64,000 nt of DNA from Spirodela intermedia. Taxonomy: Eukaryota > Streptophyta > Magnoliopsida > Alismatales > Araceae. Made by a program: the position numbers and the translations under genes. The number at the start of each line of letters is the position of its first letter. Positions within the stretch are counted from its first letter, which is position 1. Of the stretch, positions 36,201-46,160 are shown one piece after another. A model generated the notes under the pieces. The model had not been told where the DNA came from. It searched no databases and saw only the letters and a list, made by a program, of their open reading frames with translations. Location of the stretch: positions 3,202,878 through 3,266,877 of the forward strand of contig LR746264.1 in NCBI GenBank assembly GCA_902729315.2, written 5' to 3'.

Positions 36201-39200
36201 ATTGTGATCAAATAACCGAAATATAAGTGAAAAGTTGACGTACGAATCAAATTACTAAATAAAAAATAAAATAATGGCACAATGATGCTGACAACTTGGA
36301 TAAAAAAGGAAACCCATGAGGATGATTGCTGAAGCCATGGTGATAAATCGTTAGTGAACGAGATTACTTATTATAGTCAAGCATCAGAGATGTGTACTTT
36401 TGCTGAGATTCCTGCTTTTGCAGCTCCCACGTGAGCATAGACTTGATGACATACATGCCTGGTCAGGTCTGCTGTTAGGATAATGGATATAGTCCGTAAG
36501 AATGTGGGCATCTTTGACGACACTTGAAATGGCTAGGGTTACCCGCTTTCGCTTCCTTTGTCTATAATAAAGAAGAATAACCTTACTTTGGTCTTTCATC
36601 TTTTACGTTGAATCTCTTTCTTAAATTTGTACAAAAGGCCTTGCAATTGATGTACTGGCTTTGTGTTCTCTATGGTTTTTCGATTTATTATGTGAGTTGT
36701 GTCTGCGGGAGGAAACATTAGCAAAATAGCCAAGATCTAATATTTAAATCTAGTGATCGGTGAACATTATCATTTTTACCAGTCTCTACAATATCGAGAA
36801 ACCCGTGACCGTTTGTTATATATGGCCATTAGAATGTTTTATTTTGAGTTATTTCACTGGTGGTTTCTGTGAAACACGTTAAATATTTTAAAGTCTCCTG
36901 ATGAAAAATAAGTTTATGATATTCTCTTGCTTTTTTCTTCTGACATGGCAAGTGCTTTGCCATGTTGGTATCATTTGATGGTCGATGAATAGCTATTTTT
37001 TATTTCTTTATTTAATGAACCTTTAATTGGTTAGCATGTGATCCGATCAACGATTCTCTTTTTTTTCTACTATAGTCCCTGTTGCAGACCATGATATTTT
37101 CAAAGACGCATCGAGAAGAAAGCAAGTTGTCTGCCAAATTTGAATACGAATGCAAAATGAGAGGTGCACAGAGAATGGCGTAAGAAACTTTGCCAGTAGT
37201 TATCATGTGGAAATATATTTTTCTCCAATTGAATTATGTTTACCGGGAAAACTTCATTCTTTTGGAGAAAAAGTCTTACAGTTGTTTCTTCAGAATAGAA
37301 ATCATTGGGTGAGAGTAATGATTCAAACCCATTCATTTTTCTAGGTTCAATCCTGTGGTTGGTGGTGGAGAGAATGGAAGTGTTATACACTACTCTCGAA
37401 ATGATCAAATTGTAAGAACTTTACTGTTCTATATAATTAACATGGTGTCTTCTGCTCCATGCCAACTCAAGTGCCTGAGTTTCAACAGATTAGAGATGAG
37501 GATCTTGTCTTGATGGATGTTGGGTGTGAGCTTCATGGCTATCTTAGTGATCTAACGCGCACATGGCCGCCCTGTGGTGCATTTTCTTCAGATCAGGTTA
37601 CTGCCACATACCTCTCCATCAGCTTTCATTGACTGTATAAGAATTATTATAATTCATGGAGTATGGTTTTCAGGTGGCGTTGTATGAACTGATCTTGGAA
37701 ACTAACAAGGAGTGTGTGAAACTCTGCAGACCAGGCATTAGCATTCAGCAGATTCATAACATCTCGGTATGCTTCACAAGAAAAACACTCCTAAAAAATA
37801 TTGGGTCGATTTTCTTAGCGAAAGGATATGTTTTTGGGCTTCTAAATTTATTAAAAGTTTCTTTATTCTGCGGAAGTTGGATTCTAGATTCTAAAAAATG
37901 TCGAACATGGGGAAATGAAATTCTTGGAATAGTTTGAAACTAGAAATAGATAACTAAAATACTGTTGTTATATAGATGGGTATCTTCTATTCATTCCCAA
38001 TTGATTTTTGAGTTAATGAACAGTGTGAAATGTGAGCTTGTGCAGGTCCAGATGCTTTCCAAAGGTCTCAAAGAACTAGGAATTTTAAAGGATGGCCGAA
38101 CTGCCCGCTCTTACCATCAATTGAATCCAACCTCGATAGGTGATCTATCATTGTGATGATCATGCTTTACATATAATGTAGTAATTTCCATATTTTTCAA
38201 TGTTTTTATCCTGGACTGTTCATTCTTTAGTAAATTTTGACCTGGCCTGGCATGAAAAACATCCCAAAGAAGGGCCTCCCTAATTTACATAAAATCCGGC
38301 CTGGGCCCATTTTACTTGGCTTGTTGACATTATTTATTTTAATTTCTCTTCCAATTTCACCTGATAGTAAGATTTTCTCACTGATGAATCAGGCCATTAC
38401 TTAGGAATGGATGTTCATGATTGTTCTTCAGTCAGCAACAGTCGGCCCCTGGAGCCTGGAGTTGTAAGCGAACACTTGATTTTTTCAGAAATAACGATTT
38501 ACTTTACATTAGTTTCGTATCTATCTATCTTTCTTTAAAATATCCATTGGAAATCCGACTTGGGCAGGTGATAACAATCGAGCCTGGTGTTTATATCCCG
38601 CTGTCCTCAGGCGTGCCTGAGAGGTGCTTCTGGGGTTTCCTTCAAATGCATGCACTCCAAAAGGGGGGAAATTTTTCTATTTTTAAAAATATTTAATTTT
38701 TGGATTTATAGGTATCGGGGAATTGGTATCAGGATTGAGGACGAGGTCCTCATTACAGACATTGGACATGAGGTAATCTTAGCAAACCACGGTCTTAATT
38801 ATCAGATTCTCATTATTGACTCCGGGCCTGTGCTCTTAATCTGGATCATCTTGTCACTTTATTGGACTAGTTATTATACATATTATTATAATCTTGCCAT
38901 ATTGAAAATAAGAAAAAAACCATGATTACAGAAATATTTCTACTCTTTGATCAATTAGTTATGATTTGGTAATCTTAGCAAACCACGGTCTTAATTATAA
39001 GATTCTCATTATTGACTCCAGGCCTGTGCTCTTAATCTGGATCATCTTGTTCCTTTATTGGCCTAGTTATCATGCATATTATTATAATATTATCATATTG
39101 AAAATAAGAAAAAAAATGATGATCACAGAAATAATTTCTACTCTTTTATCATTTAGTTATGATTTGGTAATCTTAGGACACGACGGTTTTAATTATAAGA

Positions 39201-39892
39201 TTCTCATTATTGATTCCGGGCCTGTGCTCGTAATCTAGATCATCTTGTACCTTTATTGACCTAGTTATCATGCATATTATTACAATCTTACCATATTGAA
39301 AATAAGAAAAAAACCATGATTACAGAAATAATTTCTACTCTTTGATCAATTAGTTATGATTTGGATGATCGACTGTAGCACACACACACATTTGCCTAAA
39401 TATATCTCTAGATGGGGGCTATAAACTGTTTTTAATGATCTTCATTCCATGTTAATATAATTAACCCGCATATGATAGAACAGTGCCACATTACAAATAA
39501 TAAATTAAAATTCCATAGCTGTTTAGATCAGTCTGCTTGTATTCGTTCATCAACTAGTTCTGAATCAAACGATGCAATACTACGGCTCATATACTCTCTT
39601 AGTATACAGTTATAAAACCCTAATCGACATTGTATATGAAATAATCTTGTTTTTCTGGACATTTTTTGCTCAATCTGATAATAATTTCGAAAACTCACAT
39701 TAGATTAGTTTTGAACTATATGGTATAATATTTTAATACATTATCTTATGAGTGGTTTTATTTCATGAACAGGTACTTACAGGGTCGATGCCCAAAGAGA
39801 TCTCGCATATCAAATACATCCTTAATCTTGAGAATAAGCCCATGGAAGAAGCTGATGACTTGAGAGAGCTGAAATCAGCAGAGCTTGAGTAA
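33237..39892 (+). CDS. ICP55: Intermediate cleaving peptidase ICP55 (mitochondrial Xaa-Pro aminopeptidase, M24B)
   Basis: Removes one destabilising N-terminal residue from mitochondrial proteins after MPP cleavage. Fourteen exons: 33237-33290, 34158-34262, 34676-34939, 35463-35555, 35704-35910, 37076-37179, 37345-37411, 37489-37596, 37674-37766, 38046-38139, 38393-38463, 38568-38623, 38712-38772 and 39773-39892. They join to 498 residues (Arabidopsis about 493). The N-terminus is a basic presequence (MQRILRALALRRLSASPR). The aminopeptidase-P N-domain follows (VKMMTDVVPYSFRQDADYLYL), then the M24 pita-bread domain. Metal ligands are Asp308 (LMDVGCE), Asp319 (SDLTRTWP), His398 (GHYLGMDVH), Glu425 (TIEPGVY) and Glu448 (RIEDE). 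Exon 1 is only 54 bases; it is supported by the phase-0 join and the targeting-type sequence. Intron 13 carries a tandem repeat. Confidence 0.94.
33304..33330. repeat. (CTT)n microsatellite in ICP55 intron 1
   Basis: Nine or so TTC triplets just 14 bases after the exon 1 donor. Read through without splicing they would give a run of Phe, which explains a spurious open frame. Confidence 0.9.
38773..39364. repeat. Three tandem 197-bp repeats at the start of ICP55 intron 13
   Basis: Units begin GTAATCTTAG at 38773, 38969 and 39167 and end TTAGTTATGATTTG. Each contains GATTCTCATTATTGACTCC, GGCCTGTGCTC and TTGAAAATAAGAAAAAA. Similarity between units is high by eye, so the expansion looks recent. 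The first base of unit 1 is the first base of the intron, so the donor sequence GTAATC is present three times. Confidence 0.95.
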
Positions 39893-40744
39893 AAGAACAC
39901 ACACAAAAAAAAGAAAAAAAAAAAGAAAAAAAAGAATTTTCTCGAATATCTTGGATGAGGATGATCAAGAGATCATGAAAGACTTAAAATTTGGGGGCTC
40001 AAAGCAATGGAGGATCTTGCTTGCAATTGGGGGCCTAATCTGGGTTTTTTATTTTTCTCCTCATTTTTTGATATTATTAAACCACAGGGAGACTTTTATT
40101 TATTTCTATATCCGTTTTGATTATTTCTGGTCAGTTCCAAAATTTTATTAATTATCTGTGATGTTTATTTAAAAAATCCTAATGAAAATCAATAATTATT
40201 ATTACTTTTAGGGAAAATGTTGGATTACACCTCCAAATCAGTTTTATGTGGAAGTATTTTTTTTCCATGAATTCGCGTTTTTTTATTATCTTTGAAATCA
40301 CATTGGAATGAGAGTAAATATTTTTTTCATTTTACTTTTTGAATTATTCTGCTTATATTTTTTATTAAATTCTGAGAATAATTAATTTTAAGTCCTGAAC
40401 TAAAAAAAATTCTGTTCAGTTGATGCAAAAAATAATTAACAGTAAGGTGCGTAAAAATAATTCGACTAAAAGAAAACATTTTCTTCACAATCAGAGCTTA
40501 TTATACCAATTTTCTTTTTGAGCATTTAGTGGGCGTTAACGGGCTGGGCCGGTCTGGAAGTCAGGCTTTCTAGGCGCGGCCCAAAAGGTCTTCCAGCCGA
40601 GCCCAAAAAGGGAGCTACGTATCGCGATGCATGGAAAGTACACCTTACCTCCCAAGGAGCTGATGTGACTAGCCGTTGCTACGGACTTTGCCGCCGGATT
40701 CCTCCCTCCGGCGAGGCATTCCGCCTCCGCCGCCTCGAAGGTCT
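39893..40744. other. ICP55 3' UTR and PPR upstream region
   Basis: An A-rich run follows the ICP55 stop (39895-39936), then AT-rich DNA. Near 40540-40600 it becomes GC-richer, with several GGCCC/GGGCC strings upstream of the PPR gene. An in-frame TAG at 40670-40672 bounds the PPR reading frame. Confidence 0.55.
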
Positions 40745-43144
40745 ATGAGACCCTGCCGGAGGCTCTCTTCAGCGCTCAATACAGCCTCAGCTTCCTTCCG
40801 AGCTCCGGAGTCTGTGAATCGCCCCTCCATAAACCTCGCCATCTTGGAGGATAACCTGAAGAAATGTCGGAATCAGACGCAGTTCTTCCAGATCCAGGCG
40901 AAGATGGTCGCGGCAGGCTATCTCAACGACGCCTACGCCGCCAGCCGCCTTGTCGGCTTCGCGGCGAGTTCCTGTTTCGTCGAGCTCGACTACACCAGTC
41001 ACTTGCTGGGGCTGATAGGTAGTCCTAATGAGTTCTCCTGGAACGCTGTGATGCGGGCGTGCGTTCGCCGTGGTCGCCCGGGGAAGGCCGTGTCTCTGTA
41101 CATGGCCATGATGAAGAGGGCCGATCCGCTTCCGGATTGCTTCACTCACCCCATCGTTCTTCAGGCGTGCGCTCTCCGGGGGGACGAAGACCAAGGGAAG
41201 GAGGTCCACGCTCATGTGGAGAAGCTAGGGTTTTCTTCCGACGTCTACGCCGTGAACACGCTGATCAACATGTACTCTGTCTGTGGGAACATGGTTTCCG
41301 CTCGCCAGCTGTTCGATGGAAGCCCAGTTGTGGATTCCGTCTCCTGGAACTCGATCCTGGCAGGGTACATCAGGGGCGGGGACTCCGAGGAGGCCTTAGC
41401 AATCTTCAGCCGCATGCCGGAGAGGAACACCATCGCCTCGAACTCCATGATAGCTCTGCTCGCTCGGGAGCGCCGGCCAAGGGATGCGCGCAACTTGTTT
41501 GAGAAAATGCCTGTGAGAGATGTCGTTTCCTGGTCCGCCATCATCTCATGCTTCGATCAGAACGAGATGCATGGGGAAGCTTTGGAGATGTTCGCCTTGA
41601 TGAATTCTGACGGAGTGCCAGTGGATGAGGTCGTCCTCGTCAGCGTCCTCTCTGCATCCGCTAGCTTGGTAGCGGCGAAGGAAGGCGAACTAGTTCATGG
41701 GCTGGCCACCAAGACTGGTATCGATTCCTACCTCAATCTCAACAATGCCCTGATCAACATGTATTCGAGCTGCTTCAACATCCCTGCCGCCAGAAGATTG
41801 TTCGACTCGGGCCTCCATCTGGACCAGATTTCTGCAAACTCCATGCTCTCCGGCTACCTAAAGTGCAGGCTCATTGACGATGCGAGGGAGTTCTTCGATT
41901 CCATGCCGCAGAAAGATGCTGTCTCGTGGAGCACCATGGTCTCCGGTTACGCCCAGAACAATCTCTTCTCTGAGACCTTGGCCCTCTTCCAGGTGATGCA
42001 GCTCAGAGAATTCAGTCCTGATGAAGCCGCACTGGTGAGTGTTCTCTCTGCGTGCGCCCACTTGGTTGCGTTGAAGCAGGGGAAGTGGGTTCACACTTAC
42101 ATCAGGCGGCACGGTCTCGTCATCAACCCCATCCTCGGCACAACCCTGATCGACATGTACATGAAGTGTGGCTGCGTGGAGGAGGCGGTGGAGGTCTTCA
42201 ATGGCATAAAGGAGAAGGGGATTTCTTCCTGGAATGCTGTGATCATTGGTCTGGCCACGAACGGCATGGCGACCGAGGCCCTGGAGAAGTTCTCGGAGAT
42301 GAAGAAGCTCGGCCTGGCGCCCAATGAGGTGACCTTCGTTGGGGTTCTTGCAGCCTGCCGGTACTTGGGCTCTGTTGCAGAGGGGCGGAGATTCTTCGAC
42401 TCCATGCTGGAGGAGCACAAGATCGAGCCCAATCTTCGGCATTATGGCTGCCTAGTAGACCTTCTCGGCCGCGCGGGCCTGCTCAGAGAGGCAGAAGAAT
42501 TGATTGAGAGGATGCCCATGGCACCGGATGTTGCCACCTGGGGGGCCCTGTTGGGCGCCTGCAAGAAGCATGGCAACCTAGAGATGGGGGAGAGGGTCAG
42601 TAGGAGGCTCATCGAGCTTGAGCCCTGCCATGATGGAGCCCATGTGCTGCTCTCCAATCTATATGCTTCGAGCGGGAGGTGGGAGGAGGCTGTGGAGGTC
42701 AGGGCGAGGATGAGGGAGAAGAAGGTGACAAAGATTCCTGGCTGTAGCTTGGTGGAGGCTGGTGGCACCGTCCATGAGTTCTTTGCTGGCGATGGTTCCC
42801 ACCCACAGATGAGAGACATTGAGAGGGTGCTCAACGAGGTGGCGCGGAGGATGAGGCTGGAGGGGCTCCAACCAGACACCAGCGGAGTCCACCTTGACAT
42901 TGATTCCGAGGAGAAGGAGACATCCCTCCACAGACACAGTGAGAAGCTCGCCATGGCCTTTGGGCTCATCAGCATCCCCACTCCAACGCCCATTCGGGTG
43001 GTGAAGAACCTGCGGATCTGTGGGGACTGCCATTTGGCGGCTAAGGCCATTTCTAGGATTTTCCAGCGTGAGATTGTCGTGAGGGATCGGCATCTCCACC
43101 ACCATTTCAAGGGTGGAGAGTGCTCATGCGGGGATTACTGGTAG
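40745..43144 (+). CDS. DYW-type pentatricopeptide repeat (PLS-class) protein, intronless
   Basis: 799 residues in a single exon. The ATG at 40745 is the first in frame after the TAG at 40670. The basic, Ser/Ala-rich start (MRPCRRLSSALNTASASFRA) fits an organelle transit peptide. A long tract of PPR motifs follows (for example VVSWSAIISCFDQNEMHGEA and AVSWSTMVSGYAQNNLFSE). Then come the E/E+ region (GCSLVEAGGTVHEFFAGD, HPQMRDIERVL) and a DYW deaminase domain. The deaminase has HSEKLA (catalytic Glu and zinc His), CGDCH and CSCGDYW at the exact C-terminus. Such proteins bind organelle transcripts and edit C to U; the target site cannot be read from sequence. Third codon positions are strongly G/C, unlike the flanking genes. 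Confidence 0.93.
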   Translation: MRPCRRLSSALNTASASFRAPESVNRPSINLAILEDNLKKCRNQTQFFQIQAKMVAAGYLNDAYAASRLVGFAASSCFVELDYTSHLLGLIGSPNEFSWNAVMRACVRRGRPGKAVSLYMAMMKRADPLPDCFTHPIVLQACALRGDEDQGKEVHAHVEKLGFSSDVYAVNTLINMYSVCGNMVSARQLFDGSPVVDSVSWNSILAGYIRGGDSEEALAIFSRMPERNTIASNSMIALLARERRPRDARNLFEKMPVRDVVSWSAIISCFDQNEMHGEALEMFALMNSDGVPVDEVVLVSVLSASASLVAAKEGELVHGLATKTGIDSYLNLNNALINMYSSCFNIPAARRLFDSGLHLDQISANSMLSGYLKCRLIDDAREFFDSMPQKDAVSWSTMVSGYAQNNLFSETLALFQVMQLREFSPDEAALVSVLSACAHLVALKQGKWVHTYIRRHGLVINPILGTTLIDMYMKCGCVEEAVEVFNGIKEKGISSWNAVIIGLATNGMATEALEKFSEMKKLGLAPNEVTFVGVLAACRYLGSVAEGRRFFDSMLEEHKIEPNLRHYGCLVDLLGRAGLLREAEELIERMPMAPDVATWGALLGACKKHGNLEMGERVSRRLIELEPCHDGAHVLLSNLYASSGRWEEAVEVRARMREKKVTKIPGCSLVEAGGTVHEFFAGDGSHPQMRDIERVLNEVARRMRLEGLQPDTSGVHLDIDSEEKETSLHRHSEKLAMAFGLISIPTPTPIRVVKNLRICGDCHLAAKAISRIFQREIVVRDRHLHHHFKGGECSCGDYW

Positions 43145-43795
43145 CGACTGGGATGGAAGAAATTGTCAGTTGCAAGCTGATCATTGGTTTCTTCTTGATA
43201 GATCTGAAATCGGATTGAGAGCAGTTCCCCTGGTCTTCTTCCCCTCTTATGGGATAGCCGCAGGTGTGTTCATCTTCTCTGAACGTGAGAATCATCTATT
43301 TTTTTTGTGCTAAAGATTCAAAGTTCAGATTCGTAATTGCAAGCAAGTTGACTTTTGGGCTTTAAAAGGGTACTTTAGCTTTATAGACGTAGGTTTATCT
43401 CTACATTAATCCAAATAGGACTATTGTTGTCATTGTGAAAATTAAACCTTTTAATTAGATCGACTATAGCATGAAAAGGTTAGACTAATTGGATGTGCTA
43501 TTCATTCTTCAGTTGGCATTGCCAAGTAAATTTCTACTTTGTTGAAATTTTAAAAAAAGGTTTTTTGTGCTCCAAACCTTCTGGATGGAGTTGTCTATTA
43601 ACTATTTATTTATTTTACTCAGAGAGTTGACTTTGAACCTTGCTTGTGAAATGCTTAATTTAGGATGGAAGAGCTGCCACTTCCAAACTAATCATTGTGT
43701 TCTTGATGGACTAAAGTATACACTTGATTAAAGATGATTCATTATGAAGTTGACTTTGGCGTGTAATTTTAGTCCTTAGGACTCAGTAAAAGCTT

Positions 43796-44276
43796 TTGGT
43801 CATTCTAATCAATTTGTTTTTAGTTTTCCTCAGAGAGTTCAATAATCAAGGCAGAAATCCAGGCTGTGATTCTGAAGTCTACTCTTGTAATGAAAAGAAG
43901 GTGAGGATGAGAAAGCATTGGGCAATTAGCTATCAAGAAATGATCATTGCCCGGCTTGAAGAGAAGGTGGCGGAGTTTGCTGCAGCCATAGAGGCCCGTT
44001 GGGCCAAAATTCAAGAGATCACAGATCACTGTCACGTGTCAGAAGAACAAGTCAAAGATCTGCAGGAGAAGCAATGCATATCAAAGTCTCATGGCCAAAA
44101 CCCTTTGTGGGGGTGATAGGGATACTCAGGAGATGGAATTTTTTTCTTATGAGACCGAAAAAGGAGAAGGTACTAATATTTCCACCATGTTAGATTGTCT
44201 TCTCATTTCTGGCTCTTTTGAATCTGAAAATTTGGAAAAAAGAAATCAAATTCTAGATAATTTTGATTGGAACTAA
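43796..44276 (+). pseudogene. Uncertain coding remnant, coiled-coil-like
   Basis: A 106-codon frame (43796-44116) contains MIIARLEEKVAEFAAAIEAR and SEEQVKDLQEKQ, with the heptad-like pattern of a coiled coil. An overlapping frame (44091-44276) could continue it after a shift. A possible acceptor (TTTTCCTCAG) lies at about 43822-43831. I do not recognise the family. It may be an unspliced exon, a decayed gene piece or chance. Confidence 0.2.
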
Positions 44277-45905
44277 CATATCTGCTGGATTTATACGTAT
44301 ATATCATCATTCTCTGATATAATTTTTTAAACTCTCCTATACAAACTTCAGACACCAGATATAATTCTTCGCCGTTTCATTGGCTCTCGACAGCTGACCA
44401 TTCAAATAATTAGACAGATTAATAAAACATTGACTGGGCAACGGATACAAATGGACCAATGCCACGAAACAACCGAGCTGACTTTGACCAACTGCAAAGT
44501 CTACGTTTTACAGTTGTCAGCTACTCATTGGGCTTGGAAATATAAGGAAAGCCTACAAACTTTGGATCTGGTATCAATAGAAGAACAAAATTATCACCTG
44601 CAAAGTAGACCCTTGAGAGGAATCTACTTTGAATCTGGTTCATCTTGAGAGGAATCTGGTATGGAAGACTTGCCTTTCGGTGAGGTATGGAAGAGCACTT
44701 CTAACCAATATCTTTGAGAAGATGAACTGTCGTTGTTCCTAGTTCAAAGAATTGAAGAGTTTATCCTTCAATCATTCTTACCTCATCTATGATTTCATTT
44801 GGGTTTAGATGTCGATGAAATGGAATGCAGGTTATTCATTCTATTTCAACTATAAGATACTTCTAGGCAAGCTCAAGTTTTCTTTCTTTCTGTTCATTGA
44901 GACAACTGTTCAAGGAGAAGCAAATATACCACAAACAAAAGCATTCTTTCTGAGAAAAAAAAAAAAAAAAAACGAGATCATCCTTGAAAATGGTTTTAAG
45001 GGTGTCATGAAACCAAGAATCGATCCAGGCACAACTCATCTTCCAAAAATCTCAGCGTGTACCTGAAATCTTAGCACAGAGATCGACATTTTGATATTAG
45101 TTTACATCCAAAAAAATTCCAAAAAGAGAAAAAAAAACATAACTAGATTGCACAAGTGAGAGAAGAGTTACAATGCATTAAAATAGCATGAAAGCATACC
45201 CTGATCATCTTTCCACAGATCTTCTAACAAGTCCTGAAAATGCATCAAACACAGATTATTTAAAGGATAACCTGATAAAAAATCGGATCTTTTTGGATTT
45301 TGGCTTTTGGGCAAGTTACTGCCTATGAAACTGTGAAGTGATTTTGGGTCTCTCTGCCATTAGTGCAATTTAAAGACGGGTTAAAAGTCCTTTTTGATAT
45401 TATTTGGCGCCGTTTATTCCTGATACAATTTCCAGATCACCATGGATGATGGTTCGTAGCATAGTGCTGTTAAGCTGCTTTTTTTTTTTTTTAATGCAGA
45501 TTGAGCTCCACAAGGCGTTTCTTCCTCCGTTGGAAGCAGGAGATGTAAATCCTTGGGGGGCCTGGAAGTCTGAGAAGCCGGGCCCGAAATTTCGGGCCTA
45601 ATCTTTAGAGTGAAGCTCGTAAAGGGAATCGGGCCCGGCCCGCCGACGCCTCCGCCGCCCTGGAAGAGATCCATGGGATCTGATAGCCGTACTAGTAGTG
45701 TTCTTTTCGTGTTCTCTTTGGATTGAATTGATGCCCCCGTCCCGGCCCGAAAGCCCGAAAGCCCGGCTCGGTTCTTCCAGATGTGGGTTTCTAAATCAGC
45801 CCATGAGGGAGAGGGAAAGAGAGAGAGAGAGAGAGGAAAATATTTAAAAATCGGGAAAATAATATTTTCAAAATTTTAAATTGTGTAAACGCGAGTTTTT
45901 CACTT

Positions 45906-45907
<2 letters not shown>

Positions 45908-45962
<55 letters not shown>
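45908..45962. repeat. (GA)n microsatellite upstream of ECH
   Basis: A nearly perfect GA run of about 55 bases, some 200 bases before the ECH ATG and probably in the promoter or 5' UTR. GA tracts here can bind BBR/BPC factors in plants; that role is inference. Confidence 0.9.
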
Positions 45963-46160
45963 AGGGGCCCCGCTGTTGTGACGGAAATACCCTTACTCGT
46001 TGGGTACTTGGCGGAAATTAGCTCGTTGGATGGGGACCACCGGCACCGGGGGGTTTCCCCCTTCAAACGTGTGCACCATGGTGTGAGGGTCTCGGAGAAC
46101 CCAGAAGAGAAGCTGCACCCCCACTCCCCCCTCGCTGCGGCCTCTTCCCCCTCGACCGAC

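Larger units (their letters stand above)
43145..46160. other. Intergenic region between PPR and ECH genes
   Basis: Mostly AT-rich. The part at 43796-44276 has an uncertain reading frame, listed separately. The part at 45400-46160 is the ECH upstream region, rich in CCCGG/GGCCC strings, with GA tracts at 45817-45836 and 45908-45962 and a T run at about 45478-45492. No retroelement was recognised. Confidence 0.5.

Noticed and set aside
38966-39238. Open frame in the ICP55 intron 13 repeat
   Set aside because: A repeat unit read through by chance; the M24 domain is already complete without it.
40676-40744. Upstream extension of the PPR frame
   Set aside because: It would need a TTG start; the first ATG is at 40745 and fits a transit peptide.
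41059-43105. Several long frames on both strands overlapping the PPR gene (for example 42442-43110 minus)
   Set aside because: Shadows of a GC3-rich gene; biased codons remove stops from other frames. None has a recognisable domain.
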